DNA of 64,000 nt from Streptomyces noursei ATCC 11455 (GCF_001704275.1 NZ_CP011533.1:6510001-6574000), one strand, 5' to 3'; shown: positions 44,822 through 54,688, counted from the first letter of the stretch. Numbers and translations are program-made. Notes: generated by a model from the letters alone, not told the origin.

Positions 44822-46837
44822 TCAACCGACCCTCAGCCACGGCGAGAACACCGGTGCCGCCAGGGTGGTCTGCCGGGCGACGTACAGATGGGCATCGGCG
44901 CCGATCGCGCCGACCATGCCCCGCCCGAGGGAGTCCGTGCTCACCGACGGTGCCCCGATCAGGCCGCCCGCGATGCCGTCCAGGTCGAGGTCGGCCCAGT
45001 TCGCCCCGTCGGGGGTGAGGACCGCGCAGCTGACCCCGCCGAAGTCGTTGCGGGCGGCGAGCAGCGCACAGTCCTCCATCCCGCTGGTCGTCAGGGCGGT
45101 GGCCGCGACCGGGCCGTAACCGCCGCGCCCGCCCCGGCTCTGCGGACCGTGCGGCCAGCCGCCGCCCGGGTCGCCCTGCCGTCCGACGAGCGTCACCGCG
45201 CGCTCGGGCTTGCGGTAGATCGCGATCACCCGCCCGTTGGCCTGTACCGCGCTGCCCGTCGCCCCCGCGGGCGTGGACAGCTTGAAGCGCGGCGTCAGAC
45301 GCAGCAGCGGCCCGTCCTCGTCCTGGACCCAATGGGCCACCCGGTCGCGGGCGGGCGCGAACAACTCGATCCGCCCGTCGTGATTGACCGCCGCGCTCAG
45401 CCCCTCCTGGAGCTGCGAGCCGCGCAGATCGATCCACTCGCTCCAGCCGCCCGCCGGTTCCAGCACCCGAGAGCTGACGCCCTTGCCCCAGTTGCGCGCG
45501 AACACATGCAGCCGGCCCTGCCCGTCCACCGCCGTCACCGGCGCCCCCAACTGCCGTACGCGGTGCGCGGAGTCGGCCGGGTTGCCCAGGTCCCGCCACG
45601 GCCCGAACGCGCCGCCGGGCTCGGTCTGCGCCAGATGCACGAGCTGGCGGCGGTGCGCGTCGGCGCCCGCCCCCAGGGCCGCGTACCGCAGGCCGACGAC
45701 GTGCAGCCGCCCGTCCGGGGTGGCGCACACGGACAGCTGGGGCGCCAGCGGCCCGCCGCCCAGCCGCCACGGGCCGCCCCACTGCCCGGTGCCCGGCCCG
45801 GACTCCTGCCACATCACGGCCTCGCCGCCCAGCACCCCGAAGGCCGACAGCCGCCCGCCGGCGTCGCGCCGGAGCCAGTCGGTGCCCCCGGCGTACCGGT
45901 GCGTGGTGCTCTGCACCCAGCCGGTGCCCCGCGCGCCGAACCCGACCGAGTAGTCGCCGCTGCCGGCCGGGTCGCCGCAGTCGTAGCCGTCGGCGGCGCC
46001 GTAGACGTTGAGGTAGTGCTCCTTGCACGAGCTCGCGTACACACCGAGGTTGTGCGGCCAGCGCTCGTTGTAGTAGCCGCGGTAGGACGTGACGGTGAAC
46101 GGCCGGGCCGTCCCCGAGGAGCGGTGGCGCTCGATCGCCTCCAGCGAGAACAGCGCGGCGTAGGTGTGGTCCTGGTGGTCGGAGTGGTCCCCGTAGTCGT
46201 GCCGCTGCGGGAACTGCGCGTTGTGCTCTTGGTGGTCGGGGTCGGGATCCATGATGCGGACGGCCGTGGGGCGGAAGTGCTCCAGCAGTCCGGCCAGCAC
46301 GTCGATGAGCGTGTCCCGGTCGTAGCCGCACTCCGCCTCGACCGCGCCGCCGGTCGGCACGATGGTGCGCAGGGACGGGGCCTGCCCCGTCCACAGCGTG
46401 CGCAGCCGCACCTGGGGGTCCTCGGGCGCGTACTGGCGGAGGTTGAGGAAGACCAGCGTGACGTGCGGGGCGCGCTCCAGCCGGCACATCTCCAGCACCG
46501 TCTCGTGCGGCCCGCGTAGCGCGGTGCGCGTCCACCGCGCGGTGCGGTCGGCCAGCGCCATCGCGGCGTACGCGCCCAGCAGGCCGTTCTGCCGCGCCTT
46601 GGCGTACGCCGCGCGGTCGACCGGCACCTGGTCGCGCGGCTCCCACGGGTGCGGATTGCGACCGTCGGACTCGCCGTTGGTGAGATAGACGCTGGTCGTG
46701 GGCGCCCCCGAGCGGATCGCCTGCAGGACCTCCGGGTTCATGAAGTACAGGTCGTCGTCGGGGTGCGCGAGGACGCTCAGGTGCGCCGCCCGCAGCGAGG
46801 GCCGGTCGTCGGGGTGCGCGTGCGGGTGCGAAGACAT
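44822..46837 (-). CDS. PIG-L-type deacetylase with C-terminal propeller-like domain
   Basis: The 671-residue protein begins with a LmbE/PIG-L metalloamidase (about 15-290): HLSVLAHPDDDLYFMNPE with the zinc-binding AHPDD, and DHSDHQDH supplying the second His motif. The C-terminal 350 residues hold repeated WQ-, GPWR- and GRLHVFARN-type blades like a beta-propeller or lectin. It removes acetyl groups from N-acetyl sugars; the C-terminal half may bind the glycan. No signal peptide is evident, unlike its paralogue at 56566. It is transcribed towards the Stealth operon but separated by 244 bp. Function on a surface polymer is inferred from context. Confidence 0.88.
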   Translation of the reverse strand: MSSHPHAHPDDRPSLRAAHLSVLAHPDDDLYFMNPEVLQAIRSGAPTTSVYLTNGESDGRNPHPWEPRDQVPVDRAAYAKARQNGLLGAYAAMALADRTARWTRTALRGPHETVLEMCRLERAPHVTLVFLNLRQYAPEDPQVRLRTLWTGQAPSLRTIVPTGGAVEAECGYDRDTLIDVLAGLLEHFRPTAVRIMDPDPDHQEHNAQFPQRHDYGDHSDHQDHTYAALFSLEAIERHRSSGTARPFTVTSYRGYYNERWPHNLGVYASSCKEHYLNVYGAADGYDCGDPAGSGDYSVGFGARGTGWVQSTTHRYAGGTDWLRRDAGGRLSAFGVLGGEAVMWQESGPGTGQWGGPWRLGGGPLAPQLSVCATPDGRLHVVGLRYAALGAGADAHRRQLVHLAQTEPGGAFGPWRDLGNPADSAHRVRQLGAPVTAVDGQGRLHVFARNWGKGVSSRVLEPAGGWSEWIDLRGSQLQEGLSAAVNHDGRIELFAPARDRVAHWVQDEDGPLLRLTPRFKLSTPAGATGSAVQANGRVIAIYRKPERAVTLVGRQGDPGGGWPHGPQSRGGRGGYGPVAATALTTSGMEDCALLAARNDFGGVSCAVLTPDGANWADLDLDGIAGGLIGAPSVSTDSLGRGMVGAIGADAHLYVARQTTLAAPVFSPWLRVG

Positions 46838-47127
46838 GGAGTGGACGTCCTGGAGGTACGAGCCCGACGACCCGCGGCACGAGGGCGCACGGGGCGCGGT
46901 CCGCGCCCGTCGGCCGAGCGGTTGCTGTCGAATCGCAAATCATACAGAACGCCCTCCGAAGGTGAATTCGGATATTTGGGGTTCTCGTCCGTCGCTCGTT
47001 GCTGAGGTGCTCGGCGTCCGGCGTGCGGCCCCGGAGGCGGCGAGGGTGCGCCTGCCGCAAACATGGACAGAGTGCATGAGTAGAACTACTCATGACCGGC
47101 GTCCGCACTGCAGGACAAGATGGCCGC

Positions 47128-47712
47128 ATGGCCATGACCAGGAATACCGGAGCGCGGATCGGCTTACTGTCGATAGCGGTGCTGTCCCTGCTCACCGCGG
47201 GATGCGGAACCGAGCGGCCCGGACACGACGTCGCCGCCGGCGCCCCTTCGCGCGCCGCGGCGTCCGAGCCGAGCAGGCCGAGCGCGCCGGTGGACTTCCC
47301 CTGTCCCGGCGAAAGCCCCAGCAGGGCTCCGGCGCACACCGCAGGTACGTCGGGACCCGCCACGCCCCCTTCCGACCACTACGCCGAGAACCACGGCTTT
47401 CGGGACCCGTTGCCCCTCCACGGCCAGGGCCGCTGCGACGGAATCGCCGCCGTCGCGCGCATCAGGAACGCGCTCGAACCCCTGCGCACGCACAACGACA
47501 TCAGCGCGGACAGCACCCGCCGCGCACTCACCGCTCTCGGCTACCCCGCCGCGAAGGCGGAGTCCTACGCCGTTGATCCCGGCGTCGGATTCCTCGTCGA
47601 CGGATCCGCTCTGTGCATCGAGGGCAAGGTCAACCCCCACTTCATCGAGGCGAACGCGTTCGCCGGATACCCCGACGGCACCGACTGCAAGCCCCCCAGG
47701 GGAGGGCATTGA
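47128..47712 (+). CDS. Putative lipoprotein, small
   Basis: The 194-residue protein has a signal peptide (GARIGLLSIAVLSLL) and lipobox LTAGC. A proline/serine-rich linker (SRAAASEPSRPSAPVD) leads to a compact domain with four Cys (FPCPGES, GRCDGIAAV, ALCIEGK, GTDCKPP) that could form two disulfides. ATG 47128 (MAMTRNTG) is used; ATG 47092 and 47134 are alternatives. It is divergent from the PIG-L gene across about 290 bp. Family unknown. Confidence 0.65.
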   Translation: MAMTRNTGARIGLLSIAVLSLLTAGCGTERPGHDVAAGAPSRAAASEPSRPSAPVDFPCPGESPSRAPAHTAGTSGPATPPSDHYAENHGFRDPLPLHGQGRCDGIAAVARIRNALEPLRTHNDISADSTRRALTALGYPAAKAESYAVDPGVGFLVDGSALCIEGKVNPHFIEANAFAGYPDGTDCKPPRGGH

Positions 47713-47919
47713 CGGCCCGTGCACAGCAGCGGTCCTCTACTGGCGGCATGGCGTCGACGACCGGCGTGGCCGCCTGGGCGAGCGGCGACGGCGGCTCCGT
47801 CACCGCGTCGCACCGGGGGGGGCGAGGGCCCGCAGGCAGCGAGCGGCGGAGCCGTCCATGTCGAAGTCGAAGCCGAGCCACATCACGTGATGACGTCCCG
47901 GTCGCTCGCGCTCGGTGGG

Positions 47920-48651
47920 TCAGGCAGCCGGCCCCGGCCCCCGCAGTGCCTTCTCGTGCTGCATGCGCGTGAGGCGCAGCACGAAGAACACGGCGAGAAC
48001 GGCCGCCGCGAGGTCGACGAGGTCGCTCGCCATGAGCCCGGCGACCGCGCCCCTGATCTCGTCCAGGCCCTCGGCCCGTGCGTAGAACCGACCGGCGACG
48101 CGCCCGAAGAGCAGATTCGCGACCCACAGCGCCCACCACCAGTTGAGCAGGGCCGTGGAATGGGAGTTCCGGTCGGCACTGGCGTCCCAGATGTCGAGGG
48201 CTATCCGTCGGGGGAACCACAGGTTGACCACCGGCACGAGCCAGCCCCAGATCGCCCAACCGCGTTTCTTCTCATGGCCGTCGGGGGCGAAGACCTCGGC
48301 GTTGACGCGGGTCCGGTGGAACCAGACGACGAAGAGCACGGCGGTCGCGACGGACGCCGCGTCCTGCATGATCCCGGAAGCCCGGTACAGCGTGTCCGCC
48401 GCCGAGATCTCCCGCGACGTGACGGAGCCGAAGTCCTGTAGGAGCCGGCCGCTCAGCCGGTACCAGTGGTTGCCCTGCCACACCGCGAACGCATCGGTCA
48501 CGATGACGAGGCCGAGCAGGATCATCACGGCCTTGGAGAGTCCGACGGGCGAGCGGAGAACGGCCTGTGGGGCGGGTGGAGCAGGTGGGGCGGACCAGCC
48601 GGGCGGCGGTGGTGGCGGCGACGGCGATGGTGCGCCGGGCAGGTGGGACAT
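47920..48651 (-). CDS. DUF4328 membrane protein
   Basis: The 243-residue protein has a proline-rich cytosolic start (SPSPPPPPPGWSAPPAPPAP) and five or six predicted membrane segments, with WFHRTRVNAEVFAPDGHEKKRGWAIWGWLVPVVNLWFPRRI, the conserved core of DUF4328 proteins. Function unknown. It is monocistronic. Its promoter would lie in the 48652-48760 interval. Confidence 0.8.
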   Translation of the reverse strand: MSHLPGAPSPSPPPPPPGWSAPPAPPAPQAVLRSPVGLSKAVMILLGLVIVTDAFAVWQGNHWYRLSGRLLQDFGSVTSREISAADTLYRASGIMQDAASVATAVLFVVWFHRTRVNAEVFAPDGHEKKRGWAIWGWLVPVVNLWFPRRIALDIWDASADRNSHSTALLNWWWALWVANLLFGRVAGRFYARAEGLDEIRGAVAGLMASDLVDLAAAVLAVFFVLRLTRMQHEKALRGPGPAA

Positions 48652-49339
48652 GCGAAATCCCCCGTGGATTCAGGTTCGTTGCGTTGGCGTGCGCAGGGGC
48701 CGCCCCCGAGGCGGCACCTGCGCATAAGGAACCTACGTGCCGTAGTTGATCTTGTCCATTCAAAAAGGGACAGATGTGATCGTCATTCCCTTCATGTCTC
48801 AACCGCCCCTGAATGAGGGGAAGTTGCCCGGACGCTCCCTCCGGCGCCCCGGCGGCAACCGCTCGGTGCCCGCCCCGCCCCCGCCTCCGCCCGGCGGATC
48901 GAGTGCGTCGAAGGGCGTCATGGAATTCATGGGCGCGGGTGTCAGCGCGGGGACGGGAATGGGAATGGGAATGGGGACGGGGGTGGAAATGGGTGCGGGT
49001 GACCGAAGCGATATCCACATTCCTGCCCCTGGGGAGATTGGGGAAAATCAGTCGCCCCAAAGAACTGATGCCGGTCCGGCTGGAGTTGGGCGGTCGTTCC
49101 GGGCCGTGCGGTGGGTGCCGGTCCGGTCGAGGCGCGCGGAAAAAAGGAGGGGGCGGAGTCCGGAACGCCCGTGTGCGTTCAGTATTCGCGCTGTGGTTTT
49201 TGCCACATGGAACGGGTGTTGGCCGTCCTGTGGTCTGTGTAAGCATGAAAAGTGGACAACTCGCTCACCGGTTGACCGGAAGTGGTGAGCTACTTCGACC
49301 ATGGGGCGCCCCTGACCTGGGCGCTACGGGGGATACGCA
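48652..49339. other. Gene-free interval with short tandem repeats
   Basis: No convincing gene in 688 bases. It contains a hexanucleotide run of GGGAAT repeats within 48955-48977, continuing in GGGGACGGGGG, and a good ribosome-like AAGGAGG at 49143-49149 with no start codon at a useful distance. AT-richer sequence at 49195-49280 probably carries the acyltransferase promoter. Confidence 0.5.
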
Positions 49340-50527
49340 ATGGCCGAGCGTCGCATAGGGAACAGGCTTGCCGTACTGGACGGGCTGCGGTTGCTTGCCG
49401 CGCTGATGGTGGTCTTCTACCACTACGTCGCCCTGGCCCGACCATGGGGCCACGGCACGGACACGATCTTCCCGACCGCCCACCGGCTCGCCCAGTACGG
49501 GTGGTTGGGCGTGGAGGTCTTCTTCCTGATCAGCGGCTTCGTCATTTGCATGAGCGTGTGGGGCCGCACGCTGGGCGAATTCGCCGTCTCCCGTCTGACC
49601 AGGCTGTTCCCCGCCTACTGGGTCGGGATTCTGCTCACCGTCCTGGTGGTGAAGATGTGGCCGGAAGTCGCTTCTCTCCGTGGCTGGGACACGGTGATCA
49701 CCAATCTGACCATGCTGCAGGGCGGCAACAACACGCCGAATGTCGATCCGGTGTACTGGACGCTCTTCGTGGAGCTCAAGTTCTACCTGATCATGGTCGT
49801 GGTGGTGCTGTTCGGCGTCACCTACCGCAACTGCCTGATCCTGTGCGGAGTATGGACCGCGGCCGCCGCGCTCGCCCCGGTCATGAACACACCCCTGCTC
49901 ACCGCGTTCGCGATGCCGCAGTACGCGCCGTTCTTCATAGCCGGTATCGCCTTCTATCTGATGCGGCGCTTCCGGCCGAACGCGATCCTGTGGGCGATCG
50001 TGCTCCTGCAACTGCTGCTCGCCCAGCGCTATATCGACTACCGCCTGGCCACCAACCTCGGCAAGGCCGCCGTGGACGCCCTGCCCACCTGGCCCGCCCG
50101 CTTCCTGATCATCGCGGCCTTCGCCGTCGTCGGCGCGATCGCGCTCGGTGCCTTCGACCGCATCCAGTGGAAGTGGCTCACCACCGCGGGAGCCCTCACC
50201 TACCCGCTCTACGTCATCCACATGAACATCGGCATGACCCTCATCCACCACTTCCGGAACAGGATTCCCGCGCCGGTCCTGGTGGCCTCGGTGGTCGCAC
50301 TCATGCTGGTGGCCGCCTGGTTCATCCACCGCTTCGTCGAACGCCCCCTCGGCAAGTGGCTGCGCACCACGATGCGTCGAGGCATCGACGACGTCCGCCG
50401 GAACGTCGCACCGCGCCGCCGGCACGCCCGGCCCGCCACCACCCCGCCCCCGCCGCAGCCCGCTGTGGCGCACGCCGCGCAGGACGAGCGGACACCGGAG
50501 CACGCCCGGGCGGCCGACTCGGCCTAG
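49340..50527 (+). CDS. Acyltransferase 3 family (OafA/YrhL-like)
   Basis: The 395-residue integral membrane O-acyltransferase has about ten helices, with LDGLRLLAALMVVFYHY (catalytic His in FYHY), GVEVFFLISGFVICMSVWGRT and RLTRLFPAYWVGI, then VYWTLFVELKFYLIMV. The C-terminal tail is long and Pro/Arg-rich in the cytosol. The family adds acetyl or other acyl groups to sugars of surface polymers or macrolides. It sits between the Stealth operons and converges on Stealth 2, so decoration of the same polymer is inferred. Confidence 0.92.
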   Translation: MAERRIGNRLAVLDGLRLLAALMVVFYHYVALARPWGHGTDTIFPTAHRLAQYGWLGVEVFFLISGFVICMSVWGRTLGEFAVSRLTRLFPAYWVGILLTVLVVKMWPEVASLRGWDTVITNLTMLQGGNNTPNVDPVYWTLFVELKFYLIMVVVVLFGVTYRNCLILCGVWTAAAALAPVMNTPLLTAFAMPQYAPFFIAGIAFYLMRRFRPNAILWAIVLLQLLLAQRYIDYRLATNLGKAAVDALPTWPARFLIIAAFAVVGAIALGAFDRIQWKWLTTAGALTYPLYVIHMNIGMTLIHHFRNRIPAPVLVASVVALMLVAAWFIHRFVERPLGKWLRTTMRRGIDDVRRNVAPRRRHARPATTPPPPQPAVAHAAQDERTPEHARAADSA

Positions 50528-50539
50528 GGCCTGTCCGGC

Positions 50540-50587
50540 CTGTCCGACCCTGACCCGTCGGACAGCCCCTGGTGCGTGTCCGACGGG
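50540..50587. terminator. Overlapping alternative hairpins between convergent genes
   Basis: Hairpin A pairs CTGTCCGAC (50540-50548) with GTCGGACAG (50557-50565). Hairpin B pairs CCCGTCGGACA (50554-50564) with TGTCCGACGGG (50577-50587). They share the middle arm and are mutually exclusive. Placed between the acyltransferase (+) and Stealth 2 (-) stops, they form a two-way terminator. Confidence 0.65.
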
Positions 50588-50611
50588 TGGGCGGACGGTC
50601 GGAGCGGCGGA

Positions 50612-53443
50612 TCAGGCCCGTTCGAACGGCGAACGCACCGGGAAGTACGCGCTGAGGAAGGCGCGCAGCACGCGGTCCTGCTCGTCGGCGGGCACCTCCG
50701 CGTCCGCCGACTCGCCTATGCAGAACACGCCGTGGCTACGGGTGGCCAGCATCCGGCTGAGCCTGGTGTGGTGGGTGTAGTCGCCCGCGTTGACGAACGA
50801 GCATGACAGGGACGCCGGGGTGGAGCGCCCCGTCAGATAGCCGTAGTGGTGGTGCAGCGAGGACGCCACGGACAGGTCCGTGGTCGCGCGGAAGCGGCTG
50901 GCCGCGGTGGCCGTGATCTCCTCCGGGAACTTCTCGGCGATCTCCGCCAGCACGCTGCGCCGCAGCGGGTGCGGGGCGTGCAGGAAGCCGTGGGTGGCGG
51001 TCCGTCCGTACTCCCGCTGGAGCAGGCCGCGGTTGTTCTTCGCCGCGGCGAAGTACCCCTCGTCGTCCTCGGCGAGCGGGCTGGGCGGGACGGCGGTGGG
51101 CGAACGGAAGAAGTACGCCATGCCGTTGCTGTCGAAGAACGAGCGCGGGGTGAGCGGACGTCCGAGGAAGACGTCGTCGTTGAAGTAGAGGAAGTGCTCG
51201 GACAGGCCGTCGATGCGGTGGAGTTGGCTTTCGATGGCGTGGGAGTTGAAGGTGGGCAGCAGCGCGGGGTCGTCGAAGATCTCGCGGTGGTTGACGACCT
51301 TGATGCCGGGCCGGGAGGTGTCCAGCCAGGCGGGGGTCTGGTCGTCGGTGACGAGGTAGACGTTGCGCACCCACGGGGCGTACATCGCCAACGACCGTAG
51401 CGAGAACCGCAGTTCGTCGCGGTTGCGGAAGCGCACGTCACCGCTGTCCGCGCCGCCGTCGGCGAGTCCCGCGGCGCGCTTGGCGGCGTCGCGGCGCGCG
51501 CGCCACTTCGGGTCGCTGTCGTCGACCCAGGTGTAGACGACGTCGACGGGGAAGGTGACGTCCCACATGAGGCGGTCGGTGAAGCCGGCCAGGGTGGGGT
51601 GGTCGCGCTCGCCGACGCGCAGGGTCGCGTCCGCCTCCAGCGAGGGCAGTCGGGGGCCGAGGAGGGTGGAGCCGCGGGGGGTGCTGCGCCAGCCGGGCAT
51701 CTCCTCGTCCTCGGCGTTCTCGGTCCAGAACTCCACGGTGCAGCCGAACGCGGGTCCGTAGCGCAGCGTGCGGCTCTCGGTGGTCAGCGGCTTGAAGACG
51801 CGCAGGCCCGCCACGTCGCCGGCCTCGCGCAGCCGTTCGGCGAGCACGGCTCCGGGTGCCGCCCCGCGCGGAGTGATCAGTTCCGCGTAGACGGGCTTGC
51901 CGTGGAGCTCCGCGGCGAGGGCTTCGAGGACCTGCTCGCGACGCTCGACCTCGACGGCGACGCGGTAGGAGGTTCCGCCGTCGCGCAGCAGGACGTAGGG
52001 GATGCCGTGCGCGGCCAGCGCGGAGGTGGCGATCTCCAGGTTCCACTCGGCCATGCGCGGCGCGAGGACGTCGTCGCGCACCTCCGCCAGCCGGCCCGCG
52101 GAGCGCACCAGGGCGCCGGTGCGGTCCTGCGCCTGGAGCAGCACCTCGCGCGCCTTCTGCTCGTCCGCGGAGCCGGAGAGCACGCTGATCGGCGCGGCCA
52201 CGTTGAAGCTGCGGCTGCCGCCGGCCGCGATGCGGCGGGCGGTGCGGTCGGCGCGGTCGGCCAGCCGTCGGGGATCCTCGCGACGGGCCACCAGGCGGGT
52301 GAAGAGCTCCTCCCAGCGCGCGGTGATCAGCTCGGCCGAGAAGCGCTCGTGGACGCCCTCGCGGGCGGCCCTGCCGTAGGCCCGGCGGGTCTCGTCGTCG
52401 CCCATCAGCTTGTCCATGGCGACGGCGAGGGAGTCCTTGTCGCCGGCCGGGACGAGCAGGCCGTCGACGCCGTGCCGGACGATCTCGGCCGGGCCGGTGA
52501 CGATGTCGTAGGCGATGACCGGCACACCGGCGGCGAAGACCTCCAGCAGCACCAGCGGGAACGCCTCGTTGCGGGAGGGCAGCAGGGCCAGGCCGGCCTT
52601 GGCCCACTCCTGCTCCATCTCCGGTGAACGGCCCAGGAGCTCGACGCGGTCGTGCAGGGCCAGGCCGTCGATGATGCGCCGCAGCCGCACTTCCTGCGGT
52701 CCGTCGCCGAAGATGCGCATCGTCCAGTCGGGGTGCTGGTCGGCGAGGGTGGCGAACGCCTCGATGGCGTGGTCGAGTTGCTTCTCCGGCGTCATGCGGG
52801 CGGCCAGCACGATGGTCTGGCCGTCCAGGTCGGAGCGGGGCCGGAAGCCGCTGGGGACGGCGTTGGGGACGACCGCCAGCTCGGGAGCCGTGGCGCCGAG
52901 CGAATCGGCGAACCAGTCGTTGGTGCGCTCGGTCAGGGAGACCAGCGCGTCGATCCGGGGCGCGTACACCAGCAGCGGTTCGCCGCTGACGCCGCGCAGT
53001 TGGGACGCGCGGTGCTCCTGGTGGACCGTGACGACGCGGGAGGGCACCAGCTCGGCCGCGGCGGCCATCAGCGCGGGCGTGGTGGTGACCAGCACATCGG
53101 TGTCCAGCGAGCCCAGCGCGGCGGTCATCTCGATGTCGGTGAGCCGGTCGAAGGTGGCCTCCCAGGCCGGCTTGATCAGTTCGCTGGGCAGCGAGGTGAG
53201 CGTGCGGCACGCCTGCTCGTCCAGGCCGCTGTCGCGCACCGGGCGGCCGTACGGGCCGGTGCGGTCGACCAAATACCGGCGCGGGATCGCGCGCCCGGCG
53301 GTGAAGAAGGGTTCCTCCCGCGTCTTGAGGACGCTCAGGACCTCGACGTCGTGGCGCGGCGCCAGATGTGCCGCCTGGGTGTAGGTGGCCATCTCGGTGC
53401 CACCCATCTCGTCGCCCCAGGTGAGCAGGAACGTGATCTTCAT
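50612..53443 (-). CDS. Glycosyltransferase 4-Stealth phosphotransferase fusion
   Basis: The 943-residue paralogue of 40541-43402 has a GT4 domain (about 1-390; ITFLLTWGDEMGGTEMATYTQAAHL, IVLAARMTPEKQLDHAIEAFATL, EAFPLVLLEVFAAGVPVIAYD), a linker and a Stealth domain (CR1 VYTWVDDSDPKW near 633; [71 protein letters not shown]). ATG 53443 overlaps the preceding stop (ATGA). It has an all-beta partner gene upstream, as in Stealth 1. A 255-bp tract (51162-51416) is almost identical to inverted Stealth 3 sequence. Confidence 0.92.
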   Translation of the reverse strand: MKITFLLTWGDEMGGTEMATYTQAAHLAPRHDVEVLSVLKTREEPFFTAGRAIPRRYLVDRTGPYGRPVRDSGLDEQACRTLTSLPSELIKPAWEATFDRLTDIEMTAALGSLDTDVLVTTTPALMAAAAELVPSRVVTVHQEHRASQLRGVSGEPLLVYAPRIDALVSLTERTNDWFADSLGATAPELAVVPNAVPSGFRPRSDLDGQTIVLAARMTPEKQLDHAIEAFATLADQHPDWTMRIFGDGPQEVRLRRIIDGLALHDRVELLGRSPEMEQEWAKAGLALLPSRNEAFPLVLLEVFAAGVPVIAYDIVTGPAEIVRHGVDGLLVPAGDKDSLAVAMDKLMGDDETRRAYGRAAREGVHERFSAELITARWEELFTRLVARREDPRRLADRADRTARRIAAGGSRSFNVAAPISVLSGSADEQKAREVLLQAQDRTGALVRSAGRLAEVRDDVLAPRMAEWNLEIATSALAAHGIPYVLLRDGGTSYRVAVEVERREQVLEALAAELHGKPVYAELITPRGAAPGAVLAERLREAGDVAGLRVFKPLTTESRTLRYGPAFGCTVEFWTENAEDEEMPGWRSTPRGSTLLGPRLPSLEADATLRVGERDHPTLAGFTDRLMWDVTFPVDVVYTWVDDSDPKWRARRDAAKRAAGLADGGADSGDVRFRNRDELRFSLRSLAMYAPWVRNVYLVTDDQTPAWLDTSRPGIKVVNHREIFDDPALLPTFNSHAIESQLHRIDGLSEHFLYFNDDVFLGRPLTPRSFFDSNGMAYFFRSPTAVPPSPLAEDDEGYFAAAKNNRGLLQREYGRTATHGFLHAPHPLRRSVLAEIAEKFPEEITATAASRFRATTDLSVASSLHHHYGYLTGRSTPASLSCSFVNAGDYTHHTRLSRMLATRSHGVFCIGESADAEVPADEQDRVLRAFLSAYFPVRSPFERA

Positions 53444-54438
53444 CAGGCGGAATCCTCGGTGGTGGGGAAGGTGGCGCAGCTGACCGCGAAGGTGCCGGCC
53501 GCGGAGAGGTGGGCGTGGACGCGCAGGAGCGCGCCGTCCTCCGTCGCGATCGTCCGGAAGGGGGTGCGGAAGACCTTCTTGGGGCGGCGCACGTCGGTCA
53601 GTCGACGCGCGATCCTGATGCGGGTCCGTCCGCGGCGCAGCTGGAAGTCCCACATGCGCTGGGGCGCGACGCCGCGGGTCATGGCGGCGAGCGGCACGTC
53701 GAAGACGAAGCGGTCGCCGTCCCAGACGGGGGTGATGGCGAGGACCGTTCCCGAGCCGCGGCGCACCGCCTCCACCGCGTAGTCGTCGGGCGGTGAGCCG
53801 GCGGCGATCAGGCGGCCGTGCACGGTGACCCGGTCCCAGCGCAGGTCGAAGCGGATCAGCTCGGCGTGCTCGCGCGGCCCGGTCACCTTGAGCATGGCGT
53901 GGCCGTCGAGGGACCGCACGGGTCGGAAGGAGGCACCGCTGGTCGCGCTGGGCGGGGAGGGGAGCGTGGGGCCGTCCGAGGCCGGCACGTCGGGTGCCGC
54001 GATCCCGTAGCGGGTCTCCTGCCCGTCGGCGCCGATCGCCGCGACGGTCAACCGCCAGATGCCGTCGTCGAGTCGGGGGCCGGGGGCGGCGGTGTCGTCG
54101 TGCCGTGCGTGGCGCAACGGCGCGGTGGCGGTGAGCAGGAGCCGGCCGTCCGGCTGCGGTTCCCGTTCCAGGGGGATGCTCTGCCACCGGCCCCGGCGCT
54201 CCAGTACGAGGCGGGCCTCCGTCACGGCGGCGGCGCCCGGAGGCCAGGGCACCGCGAGGTTGAGGGTGCGGCCGACGAGTACCGAGAGGTGCGCCGGGCG
54301 GAGGGCCGGTCGGGGGCGGGCGCGTGCGCCGAGCACCGGGACGGTGTTGATCTGCTCCACACGGCGTCGGACCCGGCCCGCGGTGCGGCGGGCGCGCTTG
54401 GCCGCCGCCACTGCATGGGACAGCAGGGCTTCACTCAT
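53443..54438 (-). CDS. All-beta protein of unknown function, paired with Stealth
   Basis: The 331-residue protein begins MSEALLSHAVAAAKRARRTAGRV (basic helical start, no signal peptide) and continues as beta-rich repeats (LSVLVGRTLNLAVPWPPG, IWRLTVAAIGADGQETRYG, FVFDVPLAAMTRG). The C-terminal ARRLTDVRRPKKVFRTPF matches its paralogue at 43399-44577. Its stop overlaps the start of the GT4-Stealth gene. The same gene pairing twice in one locus indicates a functional unit. No family is recognised; a carbohydrate-binding or acceptor-presenting role is a guess. Confidence 0.7.
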   Translation of the reverse strand: MSEALLSHAVAAAKRARRTAGRVRRRVEQINTVPVLGARARPRPALRPAHLSVLVGRTLNLAVPWPPGAAAVTEARLVLERRGRWQSIPLEREPQPDGRLLLTATAPLRHARHDDTAAPGPRLDDGIWRLTVAAIGADGQETRYGIAAPDVPASDGPTLPSPPSATSGASFRPVRSLDGHAMLKVTGPREHAELIRFDLRWDRVTVHGRLIAAGSPPDDYAVEAVRRGSGTVLAITPVWDGDRFVFDVPLAAMTRGVAPQRMWDFQLRRGRTRIRIARRLTDVRRPKKVFRTPFRTIATEDGALLRVHAHLSAAGTFAVSCATFPTTEDSA

Positions 54439-54536
54439 GGCGCTTCGTCATCTCTCCTCTCGGCGCGGTGGCCGGCGCCCAGTGTCGGGCATGTGCATGG
54501 CGACGGCAAAGAAATCACCTGATTCACCAGGATCAC

Positions 54537-54550
54537 GTGATTCGAATCAC
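54537..54550. promoter_or_regulatory. Perfect 14-base palindrome in divergent promoter
   Basis: GTGATTCGAATCAC is a perfect palindrome in the AT-richer interval between the divergent Stealth operon 2 (start 54438) and Stealth 3 (start 54689), with a half-site TGATTCACC 20 bases to the left. It is a good candidate operator for co-regulation of both transcripts. Confidence 0.5.
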
Positions 54551-54688
54551 TCGCACCAGATGCATCCACATCGCCCGATTCGCCCTCTTCCGTGACGGTG
54601 AAGCAAGATCACCTTACCGTTCATTTACGTTTCGTGCTAAAGGTAGTGTACTTGTAAAGATTACGTCATTTGCCGCAAAACGGTCTTC

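Noticed and set aside
44811-47363. 850-residue minus-strand frame
   Set aside because: It runs antisense and out of frame through the PIG-L gene and shows no domain, only low-complexity Arg/Ala/Gly.
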